Shown here: positions 1 through 6,582 of the stretch, piece by piece
How the letters are laid out: each line of letters starts with the position of its first letter
How positions within the stretch are numbered: position 1 is the first letter of the stretch
Assembly (NCBI GenBank): GCA_023665275.1
Contig: JAMPEF010000012.1
Coordinates: 1 to 41,487 of the forward strand
Origin: Alistipes senegalensis
Lineage (GTDB): Bacteria > Bacillota > Clostridia > Oscillospirales > Ruminococcaceae
Direction of reading: 5' to 3'
DNA: 41,487 nt
Made by a program: the position numbers and the translations under genes
The notes under the pieces: generated by a model
What the model was told of the DNA's origin: nothing
The model's input: the letters and a program-made list of their open reading frames with translations, nothing else
The model's database searches: none

Positions 1-82
1 GGTCACTTTAGCTTTTATTCGTATTATTCTTAAAACATACTGAACAGGCTCTTAGATAAATTAGATTTGGAGAAATGAAAAT

Positions 83-712
83 ATGTCTAACAATTATAAA
101 GTAATTGACGAAAAAACATGGGAGAGGGCAATACATTGTAAAATTTTCAGAAACAGTGTTGAACCGTCATTTTGTGTGACATTTGAGGCAGATATAACAA
201 ATTTTAAGCGTGCGGTCAAAGAAAAGAAACTTTCTTTTACTATGGCTATGGTATATGCTGTATGTAAATGTGCAAATGAAATTGAAGCTTTTCGTTATCG
301 TTTTTTAGATGGTAAGGTAATTTTATTTGACAGGATAGATACTGCATTTACATATTTAAACAAAGATACAGAACTTTTTAAGGTAGTCAATGTGCCTATG
401 ACAGATAATCTTGAGGAATATTGCAAACTGGCATTAAAAACGGCAAATGAACAGAAAGAATATTTTACAGGACCTTTAGGAAATGATGTGTTTCAGTGTT
501 CGCCTATGCCGTGGCTTACATATACTCATATTTCACATACGATTTCCGGAAATAAAGACAATGCCACACCGCTTTTTGACTGGGGAAAATATTATGAAAA
601 AAACGGAAGAACAGTAATTCCCGTTTCGGTTCAGGCTCATCATTCTTTTGTAGATGGTTTGCACATTGGACAGTATGCAGAAAAATTACAGAAATATTTT
701 GACGAATTTTGA
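83..712 (+). CDS. chloramphenicol acetyltransferase (CAT) family protein
   Basis: Predicted cytosolic acetyl-CoA-dependent O-acetyltransferase of the CAT fold, 209 aa, close to the 210-220 aa usual for type A CAT. The signature HHxxxDG is present near the C-terminus (HHSFVDGLH, His186-His187), so the catalytic HxxxD His and its structural Asp are intact. The N-terminal part (YKVIDEKTWERAIHC) and the central FTMAMVYAVCKCANE helix also fit the family. The start follows a GGAG at about 69-72. Family members range from true resistance enzymes to xenobiotic acetyltransferases of unknown substrate; chloramphenicol resistance cannot be inferred. The gene heads a run of small accessory genes on the same strand, and no convincing promoter lies in the 82 bases upstream, so it may be read from outside the window. 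Confidence 0.88.
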   Translation: MSNNYKVIDEKTWERAIHCKIFRNSVEPSFCVTFEADITNFKRAVKEKKLSFTMAMVYAVCKCANEIEAFRYRFLDGKVILFDRIDTAFTYLNKDTELFKVVNVPMTDNLEEYCKLALKTANEQKEYFTGPLGNDVFQCSPMPWLTYTHISHTISGNKDNATPLFDWGKYYEKNGRTVIPVSVQAHHSFVDGLHIGQYAEKLQKYFDEF

Positions 713-727
713 TTTACGTGAAAAGAG

Positions 728-1229
728 ATGATTTTAATGAACAAGAAAACAAAAATATTATTCAGTTATCGTTTGGCTAATGCGGATTGTTGTGAAGACG
801 GCGATGATGACGGCTTTTTGTTTGAAATATACAGTGACGGTACAGGCATATATAACAAATATATTGTAGAAAACATTATTACAAAAAGCAGGGAATTTAA
901 AGTAAGCGACAAAACAGTTTCCGAAATAAACGCAATACTTGACAGATATAAAAAGAAAATATTTTTACTAGATAAAAATATTTATAATGGTTCAGATGAT
1001 GGATGTTTATATATTCCGATTTAGAAAAAAGAAAATAAATACACTTAATATTGAGGAACATGATATACCATCTCTTGCAAATCCTGCCTATTACATTAAA
1101 TATCATCATGTTATTATGCAAGAAAATATAATAATGAAGATATTCAAAGAGATATGTTCTGTTTTAAGGAAAAATCATTCTATACATCTTAAACTTGAAA
1201 GTGTATTCATACCGCTGTGGCTTTTTTAA
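728..1229 (+). pseudogene. small hypothetical gene broken by a frameshift
   Basis: The first frame starts at 728, 15 nt after the CAT stop, and encodes 98 aa with an acidic patch (EDGDDDGFLFEIYSDGTG) before a stop at 1022-1024. The +1 frame continues without a stop to 1229 and reads as ordinary protein (KKKINTLNIEEHDIPSLANP). This suggests one gene of about 165 codons split by a one-base insertion or two-base deletion between roughly 1003 and 1021. A run of A residues lies just after the junction (1024-1030). I do not recognise the family. It could be a sequencing error, a real pseudogene or, less likely, a programmed shift; alternatively the first frame is a complete short protein and the second is fortuitous. 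Confidence 0.55.
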
Positions 1230-1321
1230 ATGAGAATGATTAAATTTGCTTCTTATTTGGTAGAGTTATTTAGTTTTAATTACCTCAAAATATTAGGCAA
1301 AATGACGATTCATTCTCATTT
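1228..1321. repeat. 12-bp inverted repeat spaced by 70 bp
   Basis: AAATGAGAATGA (1228-1239) is exactly complementary to TCATTCTCATTT (1310-1321). The arms flank an AT-rich stretch with no ORF, between the broken gene at 728-1229 and the promoter at 1343. It could be a terminator-like long hairpin, the ends of a decayed element, or a pair of operator half sites. No U-tract follows the second arm. Confidence 0.4.
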
Positions 1322-1342
1322 ATAGAAAAATTTGAAAAATCC

Positions 1343-1371
1343 TTGACAAACGACAATTACTGTGTTATAAT
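1343..1371 (+). promoter_or_regulatory. sigma-A promoter for the 1444 gene
   Basis: TTGACA at 1343-1348 and TATAAT at 1366-1371, spacer 17 bp, both consensus. A strong SD (AAGGAGGA, about 1429-1436) precedes the ATG at 1444, giving a leader of about 65 nt. Confidence 0.88.
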
Positions 1372-1393
1372 ATACGTGTTATTAAATAACGTA
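1369..1393. promoter_or_regulatory. imperfect palindrome over the transcription start (possible operator)
   Basis: TATACGTGTTATT is followed by AATAACGTATA; apart from a two-base bulge the arms are complementary. The palindrome overlaps the end of the -10 and the expected +1, a common place for a repressor site. No repressor is identified; the downstream product could be autoregulatory, but that is speculation. Confidence 0.4.
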
Positions 1394-1443
1394 TAAATAT
1401 GCAACGTTGAATATATAACATAATAATTAAGGAGGACATTAAA

Positions 1444-1857
1444 ATGATATCTTATGTAACTTTATGTAAGAAGACTTCAACAAAATTGATAAACAACACG
1501 GATGCAAAGGCGATTTTCGATTTTTTGTGTATACCTGAAAATATTCACAATATGATTGTAGTATCAGAGCTTGGCTTGCCTGCAATCAGTGGCATTGTTA
1601 AGGAGCTTGAGGTCAAATTTGAAAATGCCACTGCATTTCTTATGGATGATGCCAAAAATCGCCAGACTGTAGGCAAAATGGTAAAATACATTCTTGGGGA
1701 ATTCGGTTATGAGCCTGTGGTCAGAAGAACACAACTACGTGACTTCACAGGTGCAAAACTGTTCAAAACAGCAAGTGTCTACGCACAGAATAAACATAAA
1801 AAAAATGTCTGTTCCCTAAGTGTACAGATTAGAGAATTGGGGGAAAGTAAAGGTTGA
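1444..1857 (+). CDS. hypothetical protein, 137 aa
   Basis: No function recognised. A soluble protein with no signal peptide or membrane segment. The N-terminal part is followed by a motif-like region (GLPAISGIVKELE, about residues 41-53) and a basic C-terminal half containing KMVKYILGEFGYEP and FKTASVYAQ. That half has the look of a small winged-helix or nucleic-acid-binding fold, but I cannot assign a family. The gene has its own consensus promoter and an excellent SD, so it is probably well expressed. A palindrome at the transcription start hints at repression. It is followed after 3 nt by a broken small gene. Confidence 0.75.
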   Translation: MISYVTLCKKTSTKLINNTDAKAIFDFLCIPENIHNMIVVSELGLPAISGIVKELEVKFENATAFLMDDAKNRQTVGKMVKYILGEFGYEPVVRRTQLRDFTGAKLFKTASVYAQNKHKKNVCSLSVQIRELGESKG

Positions 1858-1860
1858 AAT

Positions 1861-2136
1861 ATGAAATTTATATTTAATACTGAATATTCTGAAGAAGAAT
1901 TAAAATGACTTGAAGAAAATGATTGTAAAATTCTTTCTGAAATAAAGCTGTCAAGGACGAATTTTAAAGAAAACGAAACTCCACGCCGAATGTTTAAATA
2001 TGGAGGTGCATATATCGGAGAAGTTTTTGACGATGAAGACAATGAATTTATATGGGCGGAGTTGTCAAAATTCAAGGGTGTGTATCGTTTTTCGACTTAT
2101 TGGGGTACTCTTGATTCATTGGAGCAGGGGTTATAA
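1861..2136 (+). pseudogene. small hypothetical gene interrupted by an in-frame TGA
   Basis: From ATG 1861 (SD-like GGGGGAAAG at about 1840-1848) the frame runs 15 codons, meets TGA at 1906-1908, then continues open for 75 more codons to TAA at 2134-2136. The continuation reads as normal protein (FKYGGAYIGEVFDDEDNEFI, then STYWGTLDSLEQGL). A TGG-to-TGA change (Trp) would restore a 91-residue protein. TGA serves as a normal stop elsewhere in the window and no selenocysteine element is evident, so a nonsense mutation is the simplest reading. Family not recognised. Confidence 0.65.
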
Positions 2137-2141
2137 ATTTA

Positions 2142-2170
2142 TTGACATATTTAAAAATTTATGATATAAT
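2142..2170 (+). promoter_or_regulatory. sigma-A promoter for the tautomerase gene
   Basis: TTGACA at 2142-2147 and TATAAT at 2165-2170 with a 17-bp spacer. The SD AAAGGAGCAGG (about 2189-2199) precedes ATG 2203. Confidence 0.88.
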
Positions 2171-2202
2171 TCAGTTATAATAAATCGGAAAGGAGCAGGA
2201 AA

Positions 2203-2415
2203 ATGCCATATATTACAGTTGAAAGCGGTGCATTATCCGACGAACAAAAGGAAGAACTTATCAGACGGCTTACAGAAGTATCTTCTGAAATAATGAATGT
2301 ACCACAGGAATTTTTTGTAACTACAATCAAGGAAGTATCAGATAAGAATTTTGGTATCGGCGGAAAAACGATTGATAAAGTTAAGGAAGAATATATGAAG
2401 AAAAAAGGTGTATAA
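2203..2415 (+). CDS. 4-oxalocrotonate tautomerase family protein
   Basis: A 70-aa protein with the hallmark of the tautomerase superfamily: after removal of Met the N-terminal residue is Pro (MPYITVESG), the catalytic general base. The rest fits the beta-alpha-beta monomer: PYITVES strand, the LSDEQKEELIRRLTEVSS helix, then EFFVTTIKEVSDKNFGIGG. Family members are small hexamers catalysing enol-keto tautomerisation of 2-hydroxymuconate-like acids; the physiological substrate in anaerobic Firmicutes is generally unknown. The stop codon overlaps the next start (TAATG, sharing base 2415), so the two are translationally coupled. Confidence 0.9.
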   Translation: MPYITVESGALSDEQKEELIRRLTEVSSEIMNVPQEFFVTTIKEVSDKNFGIGGKTIDKVKEEYMKKKGV

Positions 2416-2780
2416 TGGAAAAGGTTATTACTATAAATAACTGGTGGGATGGAGCACTTTCAGGACTTGCATATTATAATAATATGATTTGTATATATGA
2501 AAGAATATTTGATGATACTGTTGATGAATGGAGCAATGAATATTTTCTGACACCAATTGACCCAGAAGCAGAAAAAAGAATATTAGATGATTGGGAATTA
2601 TGGAAAAATGCAGTGTATAATAATACATTTGATAAATATTATAGCAGTAAATCAGACGATGTTATTGACAGTGAATTAAAAAAGTCTGATAAGTACCATA
2701 TTTACAGAAAAAAAGCAAAATTTCACGGAAAATTCGAAAAAGGATTTATTCCGGTTGAATATTTCGTGGAGTGGTTTTAA
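2415..2780 (+). CDS. hypothetical protein, 121 aa
   Basis: No function assigned. The protein is rich in Trp, Tyr, Asp and Glu and has a distinctive N-terminal block (NNWWDGALSGLAYYNN, then ICIYERIFDDTVDEW). The composition and size resemble small immunity-type or SUKH-like cytosolic proteins, but no diagnostic motif is visible, so this is only an impression. It is coupled to the tautomerase through a one-base overlap and shares its promoter. A bidirectional terminator follows at 2794-2820, so the operon is these two genes. Confidence 0.72.
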   Translation: MEKVITINNWWDGALSGLAYYNNMICIYERIFDDTVDEWSNEYFLTPIDPEAEKRILDDWELWKNAVYNNTFDKYYSSKSDDVIDSELKKSDKYHIYRKKAKFHGKFEKGFIPVEYFVEWF

Positions 2781-2793
2781 ATTACCAAAACAA

Positions 2794-2820
2794 AAAGACT
2801 GATAATAAATATCAGCCTTT
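2794..2820. terminator. bidirectional terminator between convergent genes
   Basis: AAAGACTGATA (2794-2804) pairs with TATCAGCCTTT (2810-2820) with one mismatch and a 5-nt loop. A- and T-runs flank it on both sides, between the plus gene ending at 2780 and the minus gene ending at 2829. Confidence 0.65.
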
Positions 2821-2828
2821 CGGAAAAA

Positions 2829-3089
2829 TTATGCATTTTTCTGTGATTCATACGCCTCACGGACGGCAAGGCATAACTGGTCTGCACATGAAGTCGGTTT
2901 CATACCACAGGTATTTCCCTTGACTTTTGATTCTATCTGCTCGACAGTCCAGCCGTCAACAAGTTTGGAAATAGCCTTTAAATTTCCGTTGCAACCTCCG
3001 TTAAATGCGATATTTGTTATAACATTTCCGTCAATATCAAAGCTGATTTCCTTTGAACAGACAATTTTAGTCCTGTAAGTGTATCTCAT
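2829..3089 (-). CDS. TSCPD-domain protein (TIGR03905-type)
   Basis: An 86-aa protein matching the small uncharacterised TSCPD family. It begins with an antiparallel strand region (YRTKIVCSKEISFDIDGN), then GGCNGNLKAISKLVDG, CGMKPTSCADQLCLAV. The TSCAD Cys motif is the family signature and is also found at the C-terminus of some ribonucleotide reductases, where a metal or redox role has been suggested. Five cysteines are present. It is a single-gene unit: SD AAAGGAGG and a consensus promoter lie upstream (3118-3146), and a terminator follows. Confidence 0.88.
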   Translation of the reverse strand: MRYTYRTKIVCSKEISFDIDGNVITNIAFNGGCNGNLKAISKLVDGWTVEQIESKVKGNTCGMKPTSCADQLCLAVREAYESQKNA

Positions 3090-3117
3090 GCCGAAAACCT
3101 CCTTTTATTATATAAAA

Positions 3118-3146
3118 ATTATACACTTTTTATTGAAACTTGTCAA
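3118..3146 (-). promoter_or_regulatory. sigma-A promoter for the TSCPD gene
   Basis: On the minus strand TTGACA (3146-3141) and TATAAT (3123-3118) are 17 bp apart. It is divergent from the promoter at 3170-3198, the two -35 boxes being about 23 bp apart. Confidence 0.88.
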
Positions 3147-3169
3147 TATAATTTTTGAAAATTTTCCAT

Positions 3170-3198
3170 TTGACATTTTCACGGAAATATGCTATAAT
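3170..3198 (+). promoter_or_regulatory. sigma-A promoter for the DUF2798 gene
   Basis: TTGACA at 3170-3175 and TATAAT at 3193-3198, spacer 17 bp. The expected transcription start near 3205 coincides with the 5' end of the structured leader. Confidence 0.88.
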
Positions 3199-3204
3199 TA
3201 TGAA

Positions 3205-3321
3205 AAACGCAAACGACACACGTTTTACCCTATGGGTATGTAAATCTGATTACGGAACGTTTCCCGACCGGATTTTACCCATTTGGAAAGATGTGTTATT
3301 TTTTTGCGTAAAAACAGGAGG
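3205..3321 (+). ncRNA. structured 5' leader, candidate cis-regulatory RNA
   Basis: Between the predicted start (about 3205) and the SD AGGAGG (3316-3321) the leader folds on inspection into one closed unit. ACGCAAA (3207-3213) pairs with TTTGCGT (3303-3309), and ACACA (3216-3220) with TGTGT (3291-3295), forming an interrupted closing stem. Inside lie a TACCC/GGGTA hairpin (about 3227-3239), and a TAAATC/GATTTTA stem (3241-3246 with 3271-3277) enclosing a GGAA/TTCC hairpin (3254-3264). A T-run (3298-3304) lies in the 3' strand of the closing stem, six bases before the SD. I could not match it to a riboswitch class I know well. A ligand-gated translational or transcriptional switch is inference. 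Confidence 0.5.
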
Positions 3322-3328
3322 ATATTTT

Positions 3329-3895
3329 ATGCCACAAAGTAAATTTCAGCGAATGATGTTCGCACTTATTACCGTCATAATCACGGTACATGCCTATGTG
3401 TTCTATAGTCTGTATGTCATAAACGGCAGTATGTTCATGAACATAACAGGCGAATCAGGCGTTATCAAAGCCATAAACGCTATGGGCGGAATTGCAGTTT
3501 TAGGGAAAAATGTTCCGATATGGGCGGTTGTACTTATTGAGTTTGTATGTGCATATGTTCTTGAAATACTTGTCGGAAGTCCGGCGTCGTTCAAGTTGGC
3601 GTGCAAAGTTTTCAATCCGGCGGAAACTCACCCTGTAATGTTTGAGACGGCTATTATCTGTGCGACTGTCGGTATCATGTGTCCAGTAATGAGTTTTATT
3701 GCGGCAATACTCTACTATCCGTATGGAATGTCAGATTTTAACGTTTTCACGCTCCTTGCCAACTGGATAAAGCTTGTATGTTATAATTTCCCGTTTGCGT
3801 TCTTTTCGCAGTTGTTCTTTATTCAACCGCTTGTGAGAACCATTTTCAAGAAAATTTTCGTCAGAAATGCCGTTCCACAGGAAGTACACGCATAA
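3329..3895 (+). CDS. DUF2798 domain membrane protein
   Basis: A 188-aa integral membrane protein with four predicted helices in two related halves: FALITVIITVHAYVFYSLYV and IWAVVLIEFVCAYVLEILVG, then a second pair around MSFIAAILYYPYGM and the PFAFFSQLFFIQPLVRTIFK end. This two-repeat arrangement is typical of DUF2798 proteins, whose function is unknown; a transport or sensing role is often guessed. An upstream in-frame ATG exists near 3155, but it precedes the promoter -10. The ATG at 3329 has AGGAGG 7 nt upstream and is the start. The gene is monocistronic, with a leader RNA upstream and a strong terminator after it. Confidence 0.85.
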   Translation: MPQSKFQRMMFALITVIITVHAYVFYSLYVINGSMFMNITGESGVIKAINAMGGIAVLGKNVPIWAVVLIEFVCAYVLEILVGSPASFKLACKVFNPAETHPVMFETAIICATVGIMCPVMSFIAAILYYPYGMSDFNVFTLLANWIKLVCYNFPFAFFSQLFFIQPLVRTIFKKIFVRNAVPQEVHA

Positions 3896-3899
3896 TAAT

Positions 3900-3935
3900 A
3901 AATCCGTATACTTTTAAAGTATACGGATTTTTTGT
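3900..3935 (+). terminator. intrinsic terminator of the DUF2798 gene
   Basis: A 14-15 bp perfect stem: AAATCCGTATACTTT (3900-3914) with AAAGTATACGGATTT (3916-3930), followed by a T run (3928-3933). It starts 4 nt after the stop codon. Confidence 0.92.
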
Positions 3936-3950
3936 GTTTGGGGTGTTAGT

Positions 3951-4006
3951 TCATATTATATTAAGACCGTCTAACAGCATAGCTATTCCACCAACTATAA
4001 ATAATA
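3951..4006 (-). pseudogene. 3' fragment of a second copy of the 4761-5198 gene
   Basis: Bases 3953-4006 match 4763-4816, the 3' end of the intact DUF3592-like gene, with only two differences (at 3990 and 3993). The fragment keeps a stop codon (TGA at 3953-3951) in the same register. Homology ends at 4006, at the left end of the 114-bp element. With the 5' fragment at 4696-4736 it frames a copy whose middle has been replaced. Confidence 0.85.
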
Positions 4007-4118
4007 GACCTCTTCGGAAACTAATAATTTTTCAAATCATTCCACACTGGTTGATATGGAATTTTGAAATTTCAAGATGTAAACAAACGTTTTATAAATA
4101 AGTTTCTAAGGAAGTCTA
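4005..4118. mobile_element. 114-bp MITE-like element with 18-bp imperfect terminal inverted repeats
   Basis: TAGACCTCTTCGGAAACT (4005-4022) and AGTTTCTAAGGAAGTCTA (4101-4118) are inverted copies with four mismatches. Inside is a second palindrome: TTTCAAA (4030-4036) and TTCCA (4040-4044) pair with TGGAA (4057-4061) and TTTGAAA (4063-4069). There is no ORF. Small size, terminal inverted repeats and no coding capacity are what a MITE or internally deleted IS looks like. The left end sits exactly where homology of the duplicated gene fragment stops. The parent IS family is not determined; terminal TA on both sides would fit a TA-target element. Confidence 0.55.
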
Positions 4119-4123
4119 TTATA

Positions 4124-4168
4124 TTGCACTTAACTTACGTTCAATATAGAAATACATATTAAGTGCAA
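4124..4168. repeat. 10-bp inverted repeat, hairpin after the 4177 gene
   Basis: TTGCACTTAA (4124-4133) is exactly complementary to TTAAGTGCAA (4159-4168), with a 25-nt AT-rich loop. It lies just downstream of the minus-strand gene ending at 4177 but has no U-tract, so it is a weak terminator candidate. It could also be part of the mobile remnant next to it. Confidence 0.45.
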
Positions 4169-4176
4169 TTATAACT

Positions 4177-4623
4177 TTACAGAATACCTGTAATAAATAC
4201 AACACCAATTGTAATAAAAAATGCACTTATTGACAATAAAGTTAATGGCATCTTCCATACGTAATTATTGGAATAAATACCATCCTTTGAAAATGAAGTC
4301 AGTTTTGTTTGAAGTGTAAGATGTATTGATACTACTTTATAAGGATTATCTTTTCTTACCTTCAGAACAATTTTTAAACCAATATCAGGTGGACCGAGCA
4401 TAAAATAATAACTGTATCTTGGACAAGACACTTCATGATAAGTATTAGCCTTTATTTTATATCTTATATGAACATCATGAGTATCTGAATCTTCACCGAT
4501 TACTATTCCATTAACTGATTTGACTCCACGGATTGCATCCCGAATCCAAAAATGTATTAATATAAAGAGTAATATCAGACCCATTATAAGATCAAACCAT
4601 CCTAATTTTACGTCACCATCCAT
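4177..4623 (-). CDS. DUF3592-like membrane protein, diverged paralogue of the 4761 gene
   Basis: A 148-aa protein with one N-terminal and one C-terminal membrane segment (FDLIMGLILLFILIHFWI and LTLLSISAFFITIGVVFITG) around a soluble beta-rich middle. The middle aligns with the neighbouring 145-aa gene: DVHIRYKIKANTYHE against DIIVSYKVGEDVYST, and LKIVLKVRKDNPYKV against LKVRVMTYAGNPQKV. This is the layout of DUF3592 proteins, whose function is unknown. Longer starts (TTG 4641, ATG 4632) are open, but ATG 4623 is best placed, 9 nt after GGAAAGG. The gene sits between the severed 5' and 3' ends of a copy of its neighbour. Confidence 0.75.
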   Translation of the reverse strand: MDGDVKLGWFDLIMGLILLFILIHFWIRDAIRGVKSVNGIVIGEDSDTHDVHIRYKIKANTYHEVSCPRYSYYFMLGPPDIGLKIVLKVRKDNPYKVVSIHLTLQTKLTSFSKDGIYSNNYVWKMPLTLLSISAFFITIGVVFITGIL

Positions 4624-4695
4624 ATTGAACATCCTTTCCAAAGTCGAAAATTAGTTATTATTTTAACCTAATATACTGCATAGAATCATATTACA

Positions 4696-4736
4696 AATAA
4701 TATAAACATTATCCCCTGAAAAATATCTTCAAACAT
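4696..4736 (-). pseudogene. 5' fragment of a second copy of the 4761-5198 gene
   Basis: Bases 4696-4736 are identical (41 of 41) to 5158-5198, the start codon and first 13 codons of the intact gene (MFEDIFQGIMFIL). Upstream of the ATG similarity falls but an SD-like GAGGAA remains. Downstream of 4696 homology stops abruptly. Any product would be a short peptide. Confidence 0.85.
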
Positions 4737-4760
4737 TTAAATTCCTCTTTTTATATTATA

Positions 4761-5198
4761 TTATATTATATTAAGACCGTCTAACAGCATAGCTATTCCG
4801 CCGACTATAAATAATATACTGCCCAGAATAAGATGTCTGCGGTTTTGGGAACTGTTGTTATCAATATATTTATGTTTACCACTTGTACCCCTGCCCATTT
4901 CCCTCTGAAAAAGGAGATTAAAGACTTTCTGAGGATTTCCGGCATACGTCATAACACGCACTTTTAAATTGACTTCGGGCATATCCACCAAATCATGCAT
5001 ATGGTAACTTGTGGAATAAACGTCTTCACCGACTTTATACGATACAATTATATCTCTTGTTTCGGGATTTATGAAAGTTACTTCACCGTCATAAAAATCA
5101 TAATTTCCTATTTTCTGACGTGTTGTGACGATACCAAAAGCAAACAGACCAATGCCGAATAATATAAACATTATCCCCTGAAAAATATCTTCAAACAT
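4761..5198 (-). CDS. DUF3592-like membrane protein, 145 aa
   Basis: N-terminal helix (GIMFILFGIGLFAFGIVTT), an exported or cytosolic beta domain with INPETRDIIVSYKVGEDVYS and a VMTYAGNPQKVF strand pair, a polar stretch, and a C-terminal helix (LILGSILFIVGGIAMLLDGL). The TM-domain-TM pattern and the NP turn match DUF3592 proteins; function unknown. SD GGGGGA lies 8 nt upstream of ATG 5198, and radA ends only 10 nt upstream, so it is read with radA. The 3' end overlaps a TTATA microsatellite (4751-4770) shared in shortened form by the fragment at 3951. A diverged paralogue follows downstream. Confidence 0.8.
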   Translation of the reverse strand: MFEDIFQGIMFILFGIGLFAFGIVTTRQKIGNYDFYDGEVTFINPETRDIIVSYKVGEDVYSTSYHMHDLVDMPEVNLKVRVMTYAGNPQKVFNLLFQREMGRGTSGKHKYIDNNSSQNRRHLILGSILFIVGGIAMLLDGLNII

Positions 5199-5208
5199 TA
5201 AAGTCCCC

Positions 5209-6576
5209 CTATTTTATTACGGAAAACGCCTGCTTTAGAGTAGATGCCGGAATAATATTTATATTATATTTTGTGGGATTTATTGAGTTTGCCGACTGTT
5301 TCGGGATTATGCACGTTGTAAACCCCATTCTTTCGGCTTCTTTGATACGCTGTTCTATATGTGATACGGAACGTATCTCACCACCTAAACCGATTTCACC
5401 AAAAGCAATAAGTCCCTCATCAATCTGCTTGTCCATGATACCGGAGTACAGAGCCATTGCAACCGGTAAATCTCCGGCGGGTTCGTCCAGTTTAAAACCA
5501 CCTACTATATTTAAATAAACGTCCAGCGAACCCATATATATACCCAATCTTTTTTCAAGGACGGCAATAATTATATTAAGCCTGTTGAAGTCAAATCCCG
5601 TTACCATGCGTCGAGGTGCGGAATAGCTTGTTTTTGAGGCGAGTGCTTGTACTTCTGCAAGAATCGGACGTGTTCCCTCCATGACGCACGCCACACACGT
5701 ACCGGAAACGTTAAGCGGTCTGCCGTCAAGTAACATCTGTGACGGGTTTGTGACTTCCTGTAAGCCCTTGTCAAGCATTTCAAAGACGCCTATTTCATTT
5801 GTAGAGCCGAAACGGTTTTTTACAGCTCTTAAAAGTCTGTAACTCTGGTGACGTTCACCCTCAAAGTAAAGTACGGCATCAACAATGTGTTCCATTACCT
5901 TAGGTCCGGCAATAGCACCGTCCTTGTTGACGTGACCGACGATAATAACCGGAATTTCAAGATTTTTCGCCGTATGCATGAAAAGGTTAGTACATTCACG
6001 GACTTGTGTTATACTTCCGGGGCTTGACGATATACGGCTTATGCTTACTGTCTGAATTGAATCCACAATAGCGATATCCGGTGTACATGATGATATTGTT
6101 TCGGCGATTGCCTCAGCGTCGGTTGAAGTGAGTATATAAAGATTTTCAGTATCAACACCCAGTCTTTTCGCACGGAGTTTTATTTGTCTTGCCGATTCTT
6201 CACCGGAAATATAGAGTACGGAGTGTTCTTTTCCTAAAAACTGGCATATCTGTAATAATATAGTACTCTTGCCAATTCCTGGCTCACCGCCTAAAAGTAC
6301 CAGTGAACCTTTTACAAGTCCTCCGCCGAGTACTCTGTTAAGTTCGCCTATGCCGGTATCATAGCGGACATCACTTTCAATTCCTATCTGTTCAAGTTCT
6401 AAAATCTGTTCCGACAAATCGGGTGCGGACTGTGAAGACTTTCCGGCACTTGTTGTGTTCTGTGAAATATCTTCTTCAAAGCTGTTCCATGCATTGCATG
6501 ATGGACATTTTCCGTTCCATTTAGAGCTTTCATATCCGCACTGATTGCAGATATAGACATATTTTGACTTAGCCAT
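5209..6576 (-). CDS. radA: DNA repair protein RadA (Sms)
   Basis: A RecA-family ATPase/helicase that promotes branch migration of recombination intermediates. At 455 aa it has the usual RadA length and all landmarks: a four-Cys zinc finger at residues 10-27 (CNQC...CPSC), Walker A GEPGIGKST at about 97-105, the RadA-specific KNRFG motif near residue 255, and a C-terminal Lon-protease-like domain (DLPVAMALYSGIMD, then GEIGLGGEIRSV). The ATG overlaps no SD of note, but it lies 6 nt after the lipoprotein stop, so it is probably read from the promoter at 7714-7742. It is followed by the DUF3592-like gene. Confidence 0.97.
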   Translation of the reverse strand: MAKSKYVYICNQCGYESSKWNGKCPSCNAWNSFEEDISQNTTSAGKSSQSAPDLSEQILELEQIGIESDVRYDTGIGELNRVLGGGLVKGSLVLLGGEPGIGKSTILLQICQFLGKEHSVLYISGEESARQIKLRAKRLGVDTENLYILTSTDAEAIAETISSCTPDIAIVDSIQTVSISRISSSPGSITQVRECTNLFMHTAKNLEIPVIIVGHVNKDGAIAGPKVMEHIVDAVLYFEGERHQSYRLLRAVKNRFGSTNEIGVFEMLDKGLQEVTNPSQMLLDGRPLNVSGTCVACVMEGTRPILAEVQALASKTSYSAPRRMVTGFDFNRLNIIIAVLEKRLGIYMGSLDVYLNIVGGFKLDEPAGDLPVAMALYSGIMDKQIDEGLIAFGEIGLGGEIRSVSHIEQRIKEAERMGFTTCIIPKQSANSINPTKYNINIIPASTLKQAFSVIK

Positions 6577-6582
6577 AGAGCG

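Noticed and set aside
83..712. Calling the CAT-family gene a chloramphenicol resistance determinant.
   Set aside because: The family includes non-resistance enzymes; sequence alone does not show the substrate.
1228..1321. Fur-box reading of the AAATGAGAATGATT arm.
   Set aside because: Matches to the Fur consensus are partial and no iron-related gene is adjacent.
1906..1908. TGA read as Trp or selenocysteine.
   Set aside because: TGA acts as stop for many genes here and no SECIS-like hairpin follows it.
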